64,000 nt of DNA from JAAUTG01 sp964458705 (GCA_964458705.1 CAYWKD010000010.1:18767-82766), one strand, 5' to 3'; positions 18,065-26,745 are shown, counted from the first letter of the stretch. The notes: generated by a model not told the origin, from the letters alone. Program-made: numbers and translations.

Positions 18065-18433
18065 ATGGAATTTGTCATAGACAAATGGAAAGTATTGAAT
18101 GTAACAGCATCTTCCGTAGAAGTAGAGGAGGATGTGGATACAGACATAGACGTTTTGCTGAAAGAAATAGAAGAAGACAGTAATGGGACTGGCGAGAAAG
18201 CAGAACTTGTTGTTTATAACGATGATGTGAATACTTTTGACTGGGTGATTCAATGTTTGATGGATGTACTAAATCATACGCAAGAACAGTCGGAGCAGTT
18301 GTCCTTATTAATACACTTTAAAGGGAGTGCAACTGTAAAGACAGCTTCAAAAAGAGCATTGCAACCAAAAAAGGATGCACTTGTGGAGCGTGGTCTCTCT
18401 GCTGTGATTGAGGGAGGTACGGAAGAGGAATAA
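18065..18433 (+). CDS. clpS: ClpS, N-degron adaptor of the Clp protease
   Basis: ClpS delivers proteins with N-terminal Leu, Phe, Tyr or Trp to ClpAP or its equivalent. The core domain begins at about residue 46 (AELVVYNDDVNTFDWVI). Asn52-Asp53-Asp54 form the binding-pocket N-D-D, and His84 in LLIHFKG matches the conserved pocket His. The C-terminal helix DALVERGLSAVIE is typical. The 122 residues include an acidic N-terminal extension of about 45 residues (EVEEDVDTDIDV), longer than usual, which in ClpS is the ClpA-contacting arm. The gene ends in a strong terminator and the aat gene follows. Confidence 0.9.
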   Translation: MEFVIDKWKVLNVTASSVEVEEDVDTDIDVLLKEIEEDSNGTGEKAELVVYNDDVNTFDWVIQCLMDVLNHTQEQSEQLSLLIHFKGSATVKTASKRALQPKKDALVERGLSAVIEGGTEEE

Positions 18434-18469
18434 TCCACTCACAAGTTTTCATTATAGTGTGACAAGACT

Positions 18470-18502
18470 AATAGCAATGGCAAGTATTTTGTCATTGCTA
18501 TT
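18470..18502 (+). terminator. Terminator of clpS
   Basis: A 14-bp stem with one G-U pair: 18470-18483 with 18489-18502, short loop, followed by TTCTGTTTT. It lies 36 bp past the clpS stop and before aat, so aat probably has its own promoter or relies on readthrough. Confidence 0.8.
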
Positions 18503-18624
18503 TTCTGTTTTACGACCACTATTCACGGATACTTGTTCAAAATGTGAATTGTCAAGTGGGCTACTTTTATTGGAGTTCTGCTTTGACTATGTAGAATAGT
18601 ACTTATATTTCATAAAAAAGATAT

Positions 18625-19320
18625 ATGCCAGTGTTTTGGCTGACAGATAATAAATTATACTTTCCATCACCTACTCTAGCAGACCAAGATGGAATATTAG
18701 CAATTGGTGGCGACCTTTCACCTGAAAGACTCTTATTGGCTTACGAAATTGGTATTTTTCCTTGGTTCAACCCAGAAGACCCTATCGTTTGGTGGTCACC
18801 CGATCCAAGATTTGTCTTGTTTCCAGAGGAATTGAAAGTATCCAAAAGCATGCGCCCCTACTTCAATCAACCTCGATTTGAATTAACACTAGATCAAAAC
18901 TTTGAAGCAGTAATCAAAGCATGCCAACAATTGAAAAGACGAGGGCAGAGTGGCACATGGATCACAGAAGATATCGTAGAAGGCTACTGTAAATTAAATG
19001 AAATGGGATATGCTCACTCTGTCGAAGTATGGGAAGAAGGTACACTTGTCGGAGGTTTGTATGGTATTGCACTGGGGAAATGTTTTTTTGGTGAGTCTAT
19101 GTTTACTAAAGTGAATAATGCTTCTAAATTTGGGTTCATTTCTTTAGTCAAAAAACTACGCAAGCTAGGTTACCGCCTTATTGACTGCCAACAACCGACG
19201 AAGCATCTAGCAAGTATGGGCGCAAGATCAATACCCCGTAAAGACTTTCTGGCAATACTGAAAAAAAATAAGCAAGAGCCAAATGATGTAGGTGGTTGGG
19301 AGAATTTAATGAGCAGATAA
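18625..19320 (+). CDS. aat: Leucyl/phenylalanyl-tRNA-protein transferase
   Basis: Aat adds Leu or Phe from aminoacyl-tRNA to proteins with N-terminal Lys, Arg or Met, creating the degrons read by ClpS. The 231-residue protein has the full set of family motifs: GILAIGGDLSPERLL, GIFPWF, WWSPDPRFVLFP, GGLYGIALGKCFFGESMF, and DCQQPTKHLASMGA. The length and start are normal for the family. It lies 191 bp after clpS on the same strand, so both halves of the Leu/N-degron pathway are together. Confidence 0.96.
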   Translation: MPVFWLTDNKLYFPSPTLADQDGILAIGGDLSPERLLLAYEIGIFPWFNPEDPIVWWSPDPRFVLFPEELKVSKSMRPYFNQPRFELTLDQNFEAVIKACQQLKRRGQSGTWITEDIVEGYCKLNEMGYAHSVEVWEEGTLVGGLYGIALGKCFFGESMFTKVNNASKFGFISLVKKLRKLGYRLIDCQQPTKHLASMGARSIPRKDFLAILKKNKQEPNDVGGWENLMSR

Positions 19321-19362
19321 AGCCATTTTAGTTAAATTATTCATCATTTATAAAATAAGATA

Positions 19363-19818
19363 ATGTCTAGTCAAATAAAAGACCAACTCGCTCAATTTCC
19401 ATGCGCCACTCAAATTGAAGTAAAGTGGGGTGAAATGGATGCTTATCAGCATGTCAATAATACCGTTTATTTTAGGTGGGCGGAGACAGCACGTATTGAA
19501 TATTTACGAGCATTGCAGATCGATATTGCTAAGCCAAACGAACAGCAAGAAGTGCTGGTAATTGGGCATCAGGAGTGTAAGTATTTAATACCCATAACTT
19601 TTCCGGATACTATTTGGGTGGGTACGCAGATGAAGGAAATTCAGAACGACCGACTAATAATGGAGTGTCAAATGTTCAGCGAAAAATATGGGAGATTAGC
19701 TGCTATTTCAAAGCATCGCATTTTTATACTAGATAAAAAAACGGGTGGAAAAATGCTTATTTCAGAGGAATGGAGACAGCGTATCGAAGCCATTGAAGTT
19801 ACAGGAAGCACTATCTAA
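19363..19818 (+). CDS. Acyl-CoA thioesterase, 4-hydroxybenzoyl-CoA thioesterase (hotdog) family
   Basis: A 151-residue single hotdog-fold protein. The signature WGEMDAYQHVNNTVYFRW with the active-site Asp is that of the YbgC/FadM-type 4HBT subfamily. These enzymes hydrolyse short- to medium-chain acyl-CoA or aromatic thioesters in the cytoplasm. It follows aat by 42 bp on the same strand and may be co-transcribed, with no obvious functional link. The end is convergent with the cytochrome c/LRR gene, 32 bp away. Confidence 0.88.
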   Translation: MSSQIKDQLAQFPCATQIEVKWGEMDAYQHVNNTVYFRWAETARIEYLRALQIDIAKPNEQQEVLVIGHQECKYLIPITFPDTIWVGTQMKEIQNDRLIMECQMFSEKYGRLAAISKHRIFILDKKTGGKMLISEEWRQRIEAIEVTGSTI

Positions 19819-19850
19819 AGATGGTAATATTGCAGTACTTTAGTAATAGA

Positions 19851-21266
19851 TTAATCAACAACCATCGTTGTATCAGAAGCATAAGTTGGTATAATATAAC
19901 CACCCATATCTATTTGAATACGTGGAAATTGCTCTATTAGTTCCTTGTTTTCTGTTGAACTAATATTTGTATTATAGATAAACAGTTTCTCTAGTGCGGG
20001 CAATTGACCGATTTGAATAACGCCCTCCTTTGTTATGCTAGTGCCTACTAAGTTGATATATTGCAGATTTGGTAAATCTTTTAGGTAGGTAAGTGTAGTA
20101 TTGCTAACACTCGTACCATCTAGGTATAGCTTAGTTAGGTTAGGCATTTCGCTTAATAATGAAAGGTGTTCATCTTGTACATCACTATCACTCAGTTTTA
20201 ACCATGCAATATGCTTCTTGACTGCTTGCAGCTTCTCTAGTGCAGTTTGTATGTTTTCTACATTGAGAAAGTTGATACTGAGTAAATGACTCTTTTGACT
20301 AATAGGCAATACGACCACACGAATTGCTTGTAATTCTTCTATGGTCTTTGCATCAGGTGATTTCAATTCTACTTTTGGATATACAGAAGCAATTACTGTT
20401 TCTTTCAGACTAATACTACCTGCCTGCAAGGCTTTTAGAAAAGGTTGAACGTCATCAGGTTGCTCAAGATGTTTGACTGCTTGTTCGTAGTCAGCTCCTT
20501 CTGCTATCCACCATTGTAAGAGTTCTATTTCTGCTTCTGAAAGTTGTTTTTTCTCCTTGGGTGGCATGTGTTTATCATCATTTTTAGGCAATAATAATCG
20601 TTGGACTAGCTCACTTTCTAATGGAAATCCTGCCTTTAGAACAGTAGCTCCACTTTTACCTCCTTTATCAATGTGCTCAGGGCTATCCAATCGCAATTTG
20701 CCTTTTTGCTTAGATTGATTATGACAATTGTAGCATTTCTCTCTTAAAATAGGGACAACGATATCTTGATAAACAATAGCCTCTTGTACATCTGTGATAA
20801 AGACTTCTTCCAGTTCTTCTCCCCCAAACCAACTTTTAAAGGGCTGCGGCATATGAGTAATTAAATAATCTGATCCGTGCGTCAAAGAGCCTCCCAAGTG
20901 ACCTGCACCAGATAGGGTTAGCAGCAGCATTGTGGAAAGTAATAGCGAAAGCTTTGGCTGAGTAGTTATTCGGCAGCACACATAAATTGCTGAGGAACAA
21001 AGCGCTACACCAATGCCTAGCCATTGATGTTGGGTTAGCATTGCTCCTTCGTACTCGCCACTTAAAGAGAGCAAATATCCCGTTAGGCAAGAAAATATAG
21101 CACCTAATGCTCCCAATAAATAGAGCAAATGAACGCTTGGTTTTAAAGATTCAAAAGTCTTTAGATGAGAAAGCCAATGAAACAAAATGCCTGCCAACAG
21201 AATGCCAATAGGCAGATGGACTAATAAAGGATGAAAGCGCCCAAAAAATGGTATGATTTGTTCCAT
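19851..21266 (-). CDS. DUF2231 membrane domain - cytochrome c - leucine-rich repeat fusion
   Basis: A 471-residue fusion. Residues 1-125 hold four hydrophobic helices of the DUF2231 type (FHPLLVHLPIGILL, LTGYLLSLSG, HLGGSLTHG). A planctomycete-type cytochrome c domain follows (about 170-260): heme motif CYNCH with Cys178, Cys181 and His182, and a candidate axial Met in DKHMPPKEK. The C-terminal part (about 300-450) carries several 24-residue leucine-rich repeats such as MPNLTKLYLDGTSV. This predicts an inner-membrane heme protein facing the periplasm. The electron partner is unknown; such fusions occur in Saprospiria-like Bacteroidota and Planctomycetes. It is monocistronic. Confidence 0.85.
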   Translation of the reverse strand: MEQIIPFFGRFHPLLVHLPIGILLAGILFHWLSHLKTFESLKPSVHLLYLLGALGAIFSCLTGYLLSLSGEYEGAMLTQHQWLGIGVALCSSAIYVCCRITTQPKLSLLLSTMLLLTLSGAGHLGGSLTHGSDYLITHMPQPFKSWFGGEELEEVFITDVQEAIVYQDIVVPILREKCYNCHNQSKQKGKLRLDSPEHIDKGGKSGATVLKAGFPLESELVQRLLLPKNDDKHMPPKEKKQLSEAEIELLQWWIAEGADYEQAVKHLEQPDDVQPFLKALQAGSISLKETVIASVYPKVELKSPDAKTIEELQAIRVVVLPISQKSHLLSINFLNVENIQTALEKLQAVKKHIAWLKLSDSDVQDEHLSLLSEMPNLTKLYLDGTSVSNTTLTYLKDLPNLQYINLVGTSITKEGVIQIGQLPALEKLFIYNTNISSTENKELIEQFPRIQIDMGGYIIPTYASDTTMVVD

Positions 21267-21431
21267 TGTATATAAAACCTATTTTATCATTAGCGTACAC
21301 AAAGCAATTGAAGGTCAACGAAGTTCTCTAAGAAGTCAACTTATCAACAGCAGCCTTTTACCATGTTAGTTTGACAACTAGGATACACTAATATAGTACA
21401 TTATCTTTAAATACTCGTATTTGATTTTGCT

Positions 21432-22382
21432 TTAATTTCTCTTACTCTGCCCTCGTTTGGCTGCCAACAAGTACAGCACTGCCATTCTCACTGCTACGCC
21501 ATTTTCTACTTGATCTAGTATAATAGCGTGTTCAGAATCAGCCACTTCACTTGTGATTTCTACTCCTCTATTCATTGGACCAGGGTGCAGAATGACAATT
21601 TCTTTATCTAAACTATCTAACAATAATCTGTTGATACCAAAGTAGTTAGCGTATTCTCGTAAGGAAGGAATGTACTTGATGTCCTGTCGTTCTAGTTGAA
21701 TTCGGAGTATATTTGCAACATCGCACCAAGCAAGTGCTTTTTTGATATCATATTCCACCTCTACGCCTAATGCGTGAATGTACTTAGGAATCAAAGTAGG
21801 AGGTCCACAGACTTTGACCTTTGCACCTAGTTTTTGTAAACAAAAAATATTACTTAATGCTACTCTTGAATGTATAATATCTCCGACAATCACCACTTTT
21901 TTGTTTTTCAAATCACCTATTTTTTCTTGCATGGAATAAGTGTCTAACAAGGCTTGGGTAGGATGTTCATGTGTGCCATCCCCCGCATTGATGATGTTGG
22001 CATCAATTTTAGTGGAGAGAAAGTGGTGTGCTCCGGGGGCAGGATGACGCATAACAACCATATCCACCTTCATAGCTAAAATATTGTTGACCGTATCAAG
22101 TAGAGTCTCCCCTTTTTTGACGGAAGAGGAGGAAGCAGAGAAGTTGACAACATCGGCTGAGAGTCGCTTTTCAGCGAGTTCAAAAGAAAGTTTGGTACGC
22201 GTAGAATTTTCAAAAAAAAGATTGGCGATAGTAATATCTCGAAGCGAAGGTACTTTTTTGATTGGGCGATTGAGAACTTCTTTGAAATTATCGGCTGTTT
22301 CAAAAATCAAATCAATATCTTGTAGCGTCAAATACTTGATACCTAAGATGTTAGATGTGCTAAGTTCTTGTGTTTGTGCCAT
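21432..22382 (-). CDS. pyrB: Aspartate carbamoyltransferase, catalytic chain
   Basis: PyrB makes N-carbamoyl-L-aspartate from carbamoyl phosphate and aspartate, the first committed step of pyrimidine synthesis. The 316-residue chain has the carbamoyl-phosphate loop STRT (60-63), Lys90 in the mobile loop, HPTQ (140-143) and HPGPMNRG near the C-terminus. All catalytic residues are present. No regulatory PyrI gene is adjacent. It is the last gene of the mtnA-pyrR-pyrB run, 49 bp after pyrR. Confidence 0.96.
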   Translation of the reverse strand: MAQTQELSTSNILGIKYLTLQDIDLIFETADNFKEVLNRPIKKVPSLRDITIANLFFENSTRTKLSFELAEKRLSADVVNFSASSSSVKKGETLLDTVNNILAMKVDMVVMRHPAPGAHHFLSTKIDANIINAGDGTHEHPTQALLDTYSMQEKIGDLKNKKVVIVGDIIHSRVALSNIFCLQKLGAKVKVCGPPTLIPKYIHALGVEVEYDIKKALAWCDVANILRIQLERQDIKYIPSLREYANYFGINRLLLDSLDKEIVILHPGPMNRGVEITSEVADSEHAIILDQVENGVAVRMAVLYLLAAKRGQSKRN

Positions 22383-22431
22383 TTAGAAGAAGTTTTTTGT
22401 AGCTTATTAAGTAATAGTGGAAGTCCCAAAA

Positions 22432-22974
22432 TTATGGAAACAACAGCACTTGATCTGTTCCAGAAGTTTCCTTCCATTCTACTTTAACGTAAGCATCTAC
22501 GGTATCTACGCTCATTCCGATGTAGTCCGTTTTGATTGGCAAATGTCTATTAAATCGGCGATCAACAAGGCTAAGTAATTCAACTTTAGAAGGTCTTCCG
22601 TAGTGGTTCAAGCCAATCAATGCAGCCTGAATAGTGCGACCTGTATAAACGACGTCGTCTATTAGTACCACATTTTTCCCTTCCACTAGAAAGTCAATTT
22701 CAGTTCTATTGGGCTTTAAGGTTTTGTTACTTGTCCTGAAGTCATCTCTATAAAAAGTAATATCCAATTTACCGTATTCGATAAATGGAGCATCAGACAA
22801 CTGTGCAAGTCGTTGATAAATACGATTAGCTAGATAAACTCCTTTTGTCTGAATACCGATTAAGCAAGTATTTTCAAATTGACCGTAGTGCTCTATCAAT
22901 TGCTGACAAAGTCGGTCAATCATAACGTCAAATCTTCGACCCGATAGTAGTATTTTTACATTTTCTTTTTTCAT
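22432..22974 (-). CDS. pyrR: PyrR, pyr operon regulator / uracil phosphoribosyltransferase
   Basis: A 180-residue type I phosphoribosyltransferase. The PRPP loop NVVLIDDVVYTGRTI spans about 101-115, and SLVDRRFNRHLPIKTDYIGMSV is the PyrR-specific region. PyrR proteins can convert uracil to UMP, and in Firmicutes bind pyr mRNA to terminate transcription when UMP is high. Its position immediately before pyrB suggests regulation of pyrimidine synthesis here too, but I see no anti-terminator/terminator pair in the 49-bp pyrR-pyrB gap. mtnA ends 6 bp upstream, so the genes are co-transcribed. Confidence 0.94.
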   Translation of the reverse strand: MKKENVKILLSGRRFDVMIDRLCQQLIEHYGQFENTCLIGIQTKGVYLANRIYQRLAQLSDAPFIEYGKLDITFYRDDFRTSNKTLKPNRTEIDFLVEGKNVVLIDDVVYTGRTIQAALIGLNHYGRPSKVELLSLVDRRFNRHLPIKTDYIGMSVDTVDAYVKVEWKETSGTDQVLLFP

Positions 22975-22980
22975 TGCTCC

Positions 22981-24060
22981 TCATTTTCTTTCAGGATATA
23001 ATTGAAGAATAGCGGCTTCATTGGCAGCACAAATTCCACGCTCTGTTATCAGCCCAGTTACATACTTCGCAGGGGTAACATCAAATCCATAATTGATGGC
23101 AGGACTTTCTGTAGGTGTCAATAACACCTGTTTGATTATACCGTCTTCTAATCCTTGAATAAATCTAACTTCGTCTGCACTTCTTGTTTCAATTGGAATT
23201 TCCTTCAAGCCATCTCGAATACTCCAATCAAAAGTAGATTCAGGCAATGCTACAAAAAAAGGTATATGATTGTCGTGCGCTGCAAGTGCTTTCAGATAAG
23301 TTCCAATTTTGTTTGCTACATCTCCTGTACGAGTTGTGCGATCGCTGCCCACAATCACCAAATCAACCATGCCATTTTGCATCAAATGACCTCCGGCATT
23401 ATCTACAATGACGGTATGTGGCACACCGTGTTCCTTGAGTTCATAAGCAGTGATGCGTGCGCCTTGATTGCGTGGGCGTGTTTCATCCACCCAAACATGC
23501 ACGTCAATGCCCTTATCGAATGCGGCATAGATAGGTGCAGTAGCTGTGCCATAGTCGATACAAGCTATCCAACCAGCATTACAATGTGTTAGGATATTTA
23601 CAGTTTTTCCGTCTTTTGATTGACTAATCGCTTTGATAATGTCCAGCCCGTGTTGCCCAATCATTCGGCAATGCTCTATACTCTCCGCTACAATGGAGCG
23701 AGCAGTTTGCAGCGCAATTGCTACTTTTTCGCGTGTTGTTGCTACTTTATTTGTAGCATCTAGCACTCGGTTTACTTCGTAAGCTAGATTAACTGCTGTT
23801 GGCCGAGTTGCTTTAAGTAGCGTTGCTGCTGCTTTTAGATCTTCTCCATGCAATGCAGCAGAATACATGCCGTAGGCAGCCGTTGCTCCGATTAGAGGTG
23901 CTCCTCTAACGTGCATTGCTCTGATTGCATTGGCGAAATCTTGTGTTTTGCACAAATCCTCAATGACCAATTTGTGTGGTAGATGCCGTTGATCGATAAT
24001 TTGAATGACATCTGTATTTTTTTCCCAAATAGTGCGAAAGGAAGTATTATTTATTTTCAT
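22981..24060 (-). CDS. mtnA: S-methyl-5-thioribose-1-phosphate isomerase
   Basis: MtnA isomerises 5-methylthioribose-1-phosphate to the ribulose form in methionine salvage. The ATG at 24060 gives 359 residues. The catalytic pair Cys160 (ILTHCNAGW) and Asp240 (VIVGSDR) falls at the same numbers as in B. subtilis MtnA. A longer frame to 24120 would run through a -7 promoter element at 24083-24090, so the shorter start is favoured. No other mtn gene is nearby; it heads a transcript with pyrR and pyrB. Paralogous eIF2B-like proteins share the fold, but the motifs fit MtnA. Confidence 0.93.
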   Translation of the reverse strand: MKINNTSFRTIWEKNTDVIQIIDQRHLPHKLVIEDLCKTQDFANAIRAMHVRGAPLIGATAAYGMYSAALHGEDLKAAATLLKATRPTAVNLAYEVNRVLDATNKVATTREKVAIALQTARSIVAESIEHCRMIGQHGLDIIKAISQSKDGKTVNILTHCNAGWIACIDYGTATAPIYAAFDKGIDVHVWVDETRPRNQGARITAYELKEHGVPHTVIVDNAGGHLMQNGMVDLVIVGSDRTTRTGDVANKIGTYLKALAAHDNHIPFFVALPESTFDWSIRDGLKEIPIETRSADEVRFIQGLEDGIIKQVLLTPTESPAINYGFDVTPAKYVTGLITERGICAANEAAILQLYPERK

Positions 24061-24082
24061 AGAAGCATCATTAAGTACGCTA

Positions 24083-24090
24083 CAAAGGTA
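24083..24090 (-). promoter_or_regulatory. Promoter -7 element of the mtnA-pyrR-pyrB operon
   Basis: The minus strand reads TACCTTTG, an exact TAnnTTTG, 22 bp before the mtnA ATG. A TTG lies 23 bp upstream, at the outer limit of -33/-7 spacing. The predicted leader is about 15 nt, too short for a PyrR-type attenuator. Confidence 0.55.
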
Positions 24091-24210
24091 TGATTTTGTT
24101 GCCTCTACATTAGCAATCACTAGTTTCTTTTACAAGAAAGCCTTACTTTGTAGTATAGTTTAATGTTGGGGTAGTAGTCAGACTTACCATTTTTAAATCT
24201 GACTACTCCT

Positions 24211-25206
24211 TTACTTAAAAGCATGGAAAAGTTCCTGTTCGCCTAACTCTGGTTGATAGAAAGTATCCAAATACTCAATCATATCTGATTTTGCAATGCG
24301 GGAAAGGTGCTTACACGCTTTAATGGTTTCGTAAAGTTCTTCTTGTTTGGCATCAAAGAATCGTTTAATCGGAGCAAGGAGTGCTGCTTCTTCATGTAAG
24401 CCCATGAAGGCACGCTGCTTAATGCTAGTCAAACCAAGATTTCCATTGGGAACAGCATAAGGAGCATTCACAATGCCTGCAAAATCAAAATCGTAAGGAA
24501 TCACAAGGACTCCTAAGCTATCGTGAGTATCAATCAACTTAACATTTCTTAAAGTTGGAGTATCCCAATCTGCATTTCCAATCATATAATTAAAGCAAGC
24601 AGCGAGTGCTTCTTGTCGAGCATGAAGAAGTTTTTTGTCAATATTTACTGGCTCAATTTCCTTGCCATCAAGGCGATCTGCTAGTTCATCTATATCTTCA
24701 ATCAGAAATCCAAATTGCTTTATTTTGTTTTTATTGGTAGTGTCTTCATAAGTGATTTTGACCAATTGAACTCTAAGACTGTAAGGTGTGAGTTGGTTGT
24801 ACAATTTGTAAGCAAGATATTCCTTTACAATTGTTTCTTTCGAGCTTGGATCGTCAATACAATGCGTTACTAACTTCATTTCATCCTGCTTGCTTAATCC
24901 ATTCGCTCGTAACTCATCCTTATCAAAATCTAGTTTCAATGGAGGCATTTCGCAAATTCTTCTCCGATATTTTCCACGTTGCTTTACCTTGATTTCATAA
25001 ACTACATTGTTCCCTTCTGCATCCTCGTACTCAAAAGTAGCGGGCTGGTATTCTTCATTGGATTTGTCATTAATCAATTGATCAAAATTAGTTTTTAATG
25101 TTACTTTGATCAAGTCAGTATCCTCGAAGGTGTCAAATAAACTCTGTTGAGCTGCGGCGGCAACTGTGAAAAGCATAAATAGTGCGATCGGCTGAAATAT
25201 TTTCAT
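24211..25206 (-). CDS. Secreted CotH/atypical kinase-like protein, function unknown
   Basis: A 331-residue exported protein with a signal peptide (1-20, ending AAAAQ). The pattern resembles CotH-type atypical protein kinases. VKQRGKYRRR and PPLKLDF are followed by MKLVTHC with Lys111, then ETIVKEYLAYKLYN with Glu129, FGFLIEDIDELA, FNYMIGNADWDT with Asn211 and Asp213, NVKL, and PYDFDFAG with Asp239 and Asp241 as possible metal ligands. In CotH kinases the corresponding residues bind ATP-Mg. The assignment is by pattern only and the sequence is divergent. It is divergently oriented to a lipoprotein alkaline phosphatase. Confidence 0.7.
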   Translation of the reverse strand: MKIFQPIALFMLFTVAAAAQQSLFDTFEDTDLIKVTLKTNFDQLINDKSNEEYQPATFEYEDAEGNNVVYEIKVKQRGKYRRRICEMPPLKLDFDKDELRANGLSKQDEMKLVTHCIDDPSSKETIVKEYLAYKLYNQLTPYSLRVQLVKITYEDTTNKNKIKQFGFLIEDIDELADRLDGKEIEPVNIDKKLLHARQEALAACFNYMIGNADWDTPTLRNVKLIDTHDSLGVLVIPYDFDFAGIVNAPYAVPNGNLGLTSIKQRAFMGLHEEAALLAPIKRFFDAKQEELYETIKACKHLSRIAKSDMIEYLDTFYQPELGEQELFHAFK

Positions 25207-25516
25207 AATTAATTCTTTAGGTGAAAATAATTTAACTGTAATTATCTAAGTCTTTATGCGTTTGAAGCAGTCAGCATCAAGGCAATTGACTATATTTTGA
25301 TCTTGATTTCCTTTGATTGCTGTATCAATGCTTACGACTAATTCCTTTACTATTAACACATAATATGATTTTTTTATTTAACACCACAAAGGTAGAGTTG
25401 TTTGAAATTAAATTTTGTTAATTATTAATTAACACTGTGTTTACAATACATAATTCTGAATTAACTTTTTTTAATTAACATCTGTTTTACATTTAAATTA
25501 AAACGAACTAACTTGT
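25207..25516. other. Divergent AT-rich intergenic region
   Basis: A 310-bp gap between the kinase-like gene (minus) and the alkaline phosphatase (plus). It contains one clear -7 element on the minus strand at 25387-25394 and AT-rich runs around 25400-25500. I see no ORF or RNA gene. Confidence 0.5.
25387..25394 (-). promoter_or_regulatory. Candidate -7 element for the kinase-like gene
   Basis: The minus strand reads TACCTTTG followed by TGG, the same 11 bases as the candidate promoter before infB. The start codon is 180 bp away, implying a long 5' leader. No -33 TTG at 17-23 bp is seen. Confidence 0.45.
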
Positions 25517-26710
25517 GTGCTTAGTTTCTATTTTTATCAAAACAGAATTTTATTTGTGAGAACTTTCGTGTGCGTATTATTGGTGTTATTATTCTGGGCT
25601 TGTCGTACAACAGAACCTATTGTTGAGGTAAAGCCTACTTTTTCTGAGGATCAGTATCCTAAAAATATCATTCTCATGATAGGAGACGGAATGGGGTTGG
25701 CACAAGTTACAGCCGCCATGTATGCTACAAAGCGAAAGTTGGCTTTAGAGCAATTTCCAGTTATTGGTTTTCATAAACCTTATTCTACTAACGATCTGAA
25801 AACGGACTCCGCCGCTGGTGCAACAGCATTTGCCTGTGGTGTCAAGACTTTCAATGGGGCGATCGGTATGGGGGCAGACACGCTTCCCTGCAAAACTATT
25901 TTGGAAGAGGCGGAAGAATATGGACTAGCTACTGGACTGATTGCTACCTCACAAATCACTCACGCTACGCCAGCTGCTTTTATTGCACATCAACCCCTGA
26001 GAATTCTTTTTGAAGAAATTGCTAAAGATTTTTTGGATACCGAGATAGATTTAATAATCGGTGGAGGACAACGCTACTTTGATTACAGAGCCTCAGATGG
26101 TCTGAATCTCTTAAAAATGATGAAGTACAATAACTATAAAGTAACTTCTTTCTTTGAAGGTGACTTGGCTAGTTTTAAACTAGATTACAGTAAGAATTTC
26201 GCTCATTTTACTAGCAATGATAAACCATTACCTGTTTCAATGGGGCGCACTTATTTGCCTTATGCTAGCAAAATCGCACCTGCTTTTTTGGATCAGCGCA
26301 GTGACAAAGGCTTCTTCTTAATGATAGAAGGTTCACAGATTGATTGGGCAGGTCACTCCAACGCAGGCGATCTTTTAATCAATGAAATCCTAGACTTTGA
26401 TAAAGCGATTGAGGAAGTTCTAAAATTTGCAAATGAAGATAAAGAAACGCTAGTCATCGTTACCGGCGATCATGAAACGGGTGGACTAGCTATTAATGAA
26501 AAATCCAAAATGCGAAATCTCAAGCTAAAATTCACTACAAATGACCATACTGGCACTATGGTACCTGTCTATGCTTACGGACCTCAAGCGGATCTTTTTG
26601 CAGGTATTTATGAGAACACTGCTATATATGATAAGATGATACAAGCACTGCAATTTTCTCAGAGACGAACTAGAGAAAAGACTGCTTCGACAAATACTTC
26701 AGAATATTAG
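25517..26710 (+). CDS. Alkaline phosphatase (PhoA family), lipoprotein
   Basis: A periplasmic phosphomonoesterase of the alkaline phosphatase superfamily. Metal ligand Asp57 is in MIGDGMG, and the nucleophile Ser98 in KTDSAAGATAF matches E. coli D-S102-A-A. Further zinc and magnesium ligands lie in ATSQITHATPAAF, MIEGSQIDWAGH and TGDHETGG. An N-terminal hydrophobic stretch ends FWAC, a plausible lipobox with Cys29. No ATG precedes the domain. The GTG at 25517 gives 397 residues, but the GTG at 25556 would give a more compact signal peptide, so the start is uncertain. No second Cys pair like that of E. coli is evident. Confidence 0.9.
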   Translation: MLSFYFYQNRILFVRTFVCVLLVLLFWACRTTEPIVEVKPTFSEDQYPKNIILMIGDGMGLAQVTAAMYATKRKLALEQFPVIGFHKPYSTNDLKTDSAAGATAFACGVKTFNGAIGMGADTLPCKTILEEAEEYGLATGLIATSQITHATPAAFIAHQPLRILFEEIAKDFLDTEIDLIIGGGQRYFDYRASDGLNLLKMMKYNNYKVTSFFEGDLASFKLDYSKNFAHFTSNDKPLPVSMGRTYLPYASKIAPAFLDQRSDKGFFLMIEGSQIDWAGHSNAGDLLINEILDFDKAIEEVLKFANEDKETLVIVTGDHETGGLAINEKSKMRNLKLKFTTNDHTGTMVPVYAYGPQADLFAGIYENTAIYDKMIQALQFSQRRTREKTASTNTSEY

Positions 26711-26745
26711 TGGAGGGCTACTATCTTGTTAGAGTTGATTGGCTT

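Noticed and set aside
18408..18599. 63-codon ORF overlapping the end of clpS
   Set aside because: It overlaps clpS by 26 bp in another frame and runs straight through the clpS terminator hairpin.
22383..22431. PyrR-type attenuator between pyrR and pyrB
   Set aside because: The 49-bp gap is too short and shows no terminator/anti-terminator pair.
24061..24120. Longer N-terminus for mtnA
   Set aside because: The extension contains the TACCTTTG promoter element, and numbering from 24060 places Cys160 and Asp240 exactly as in known MtnA.
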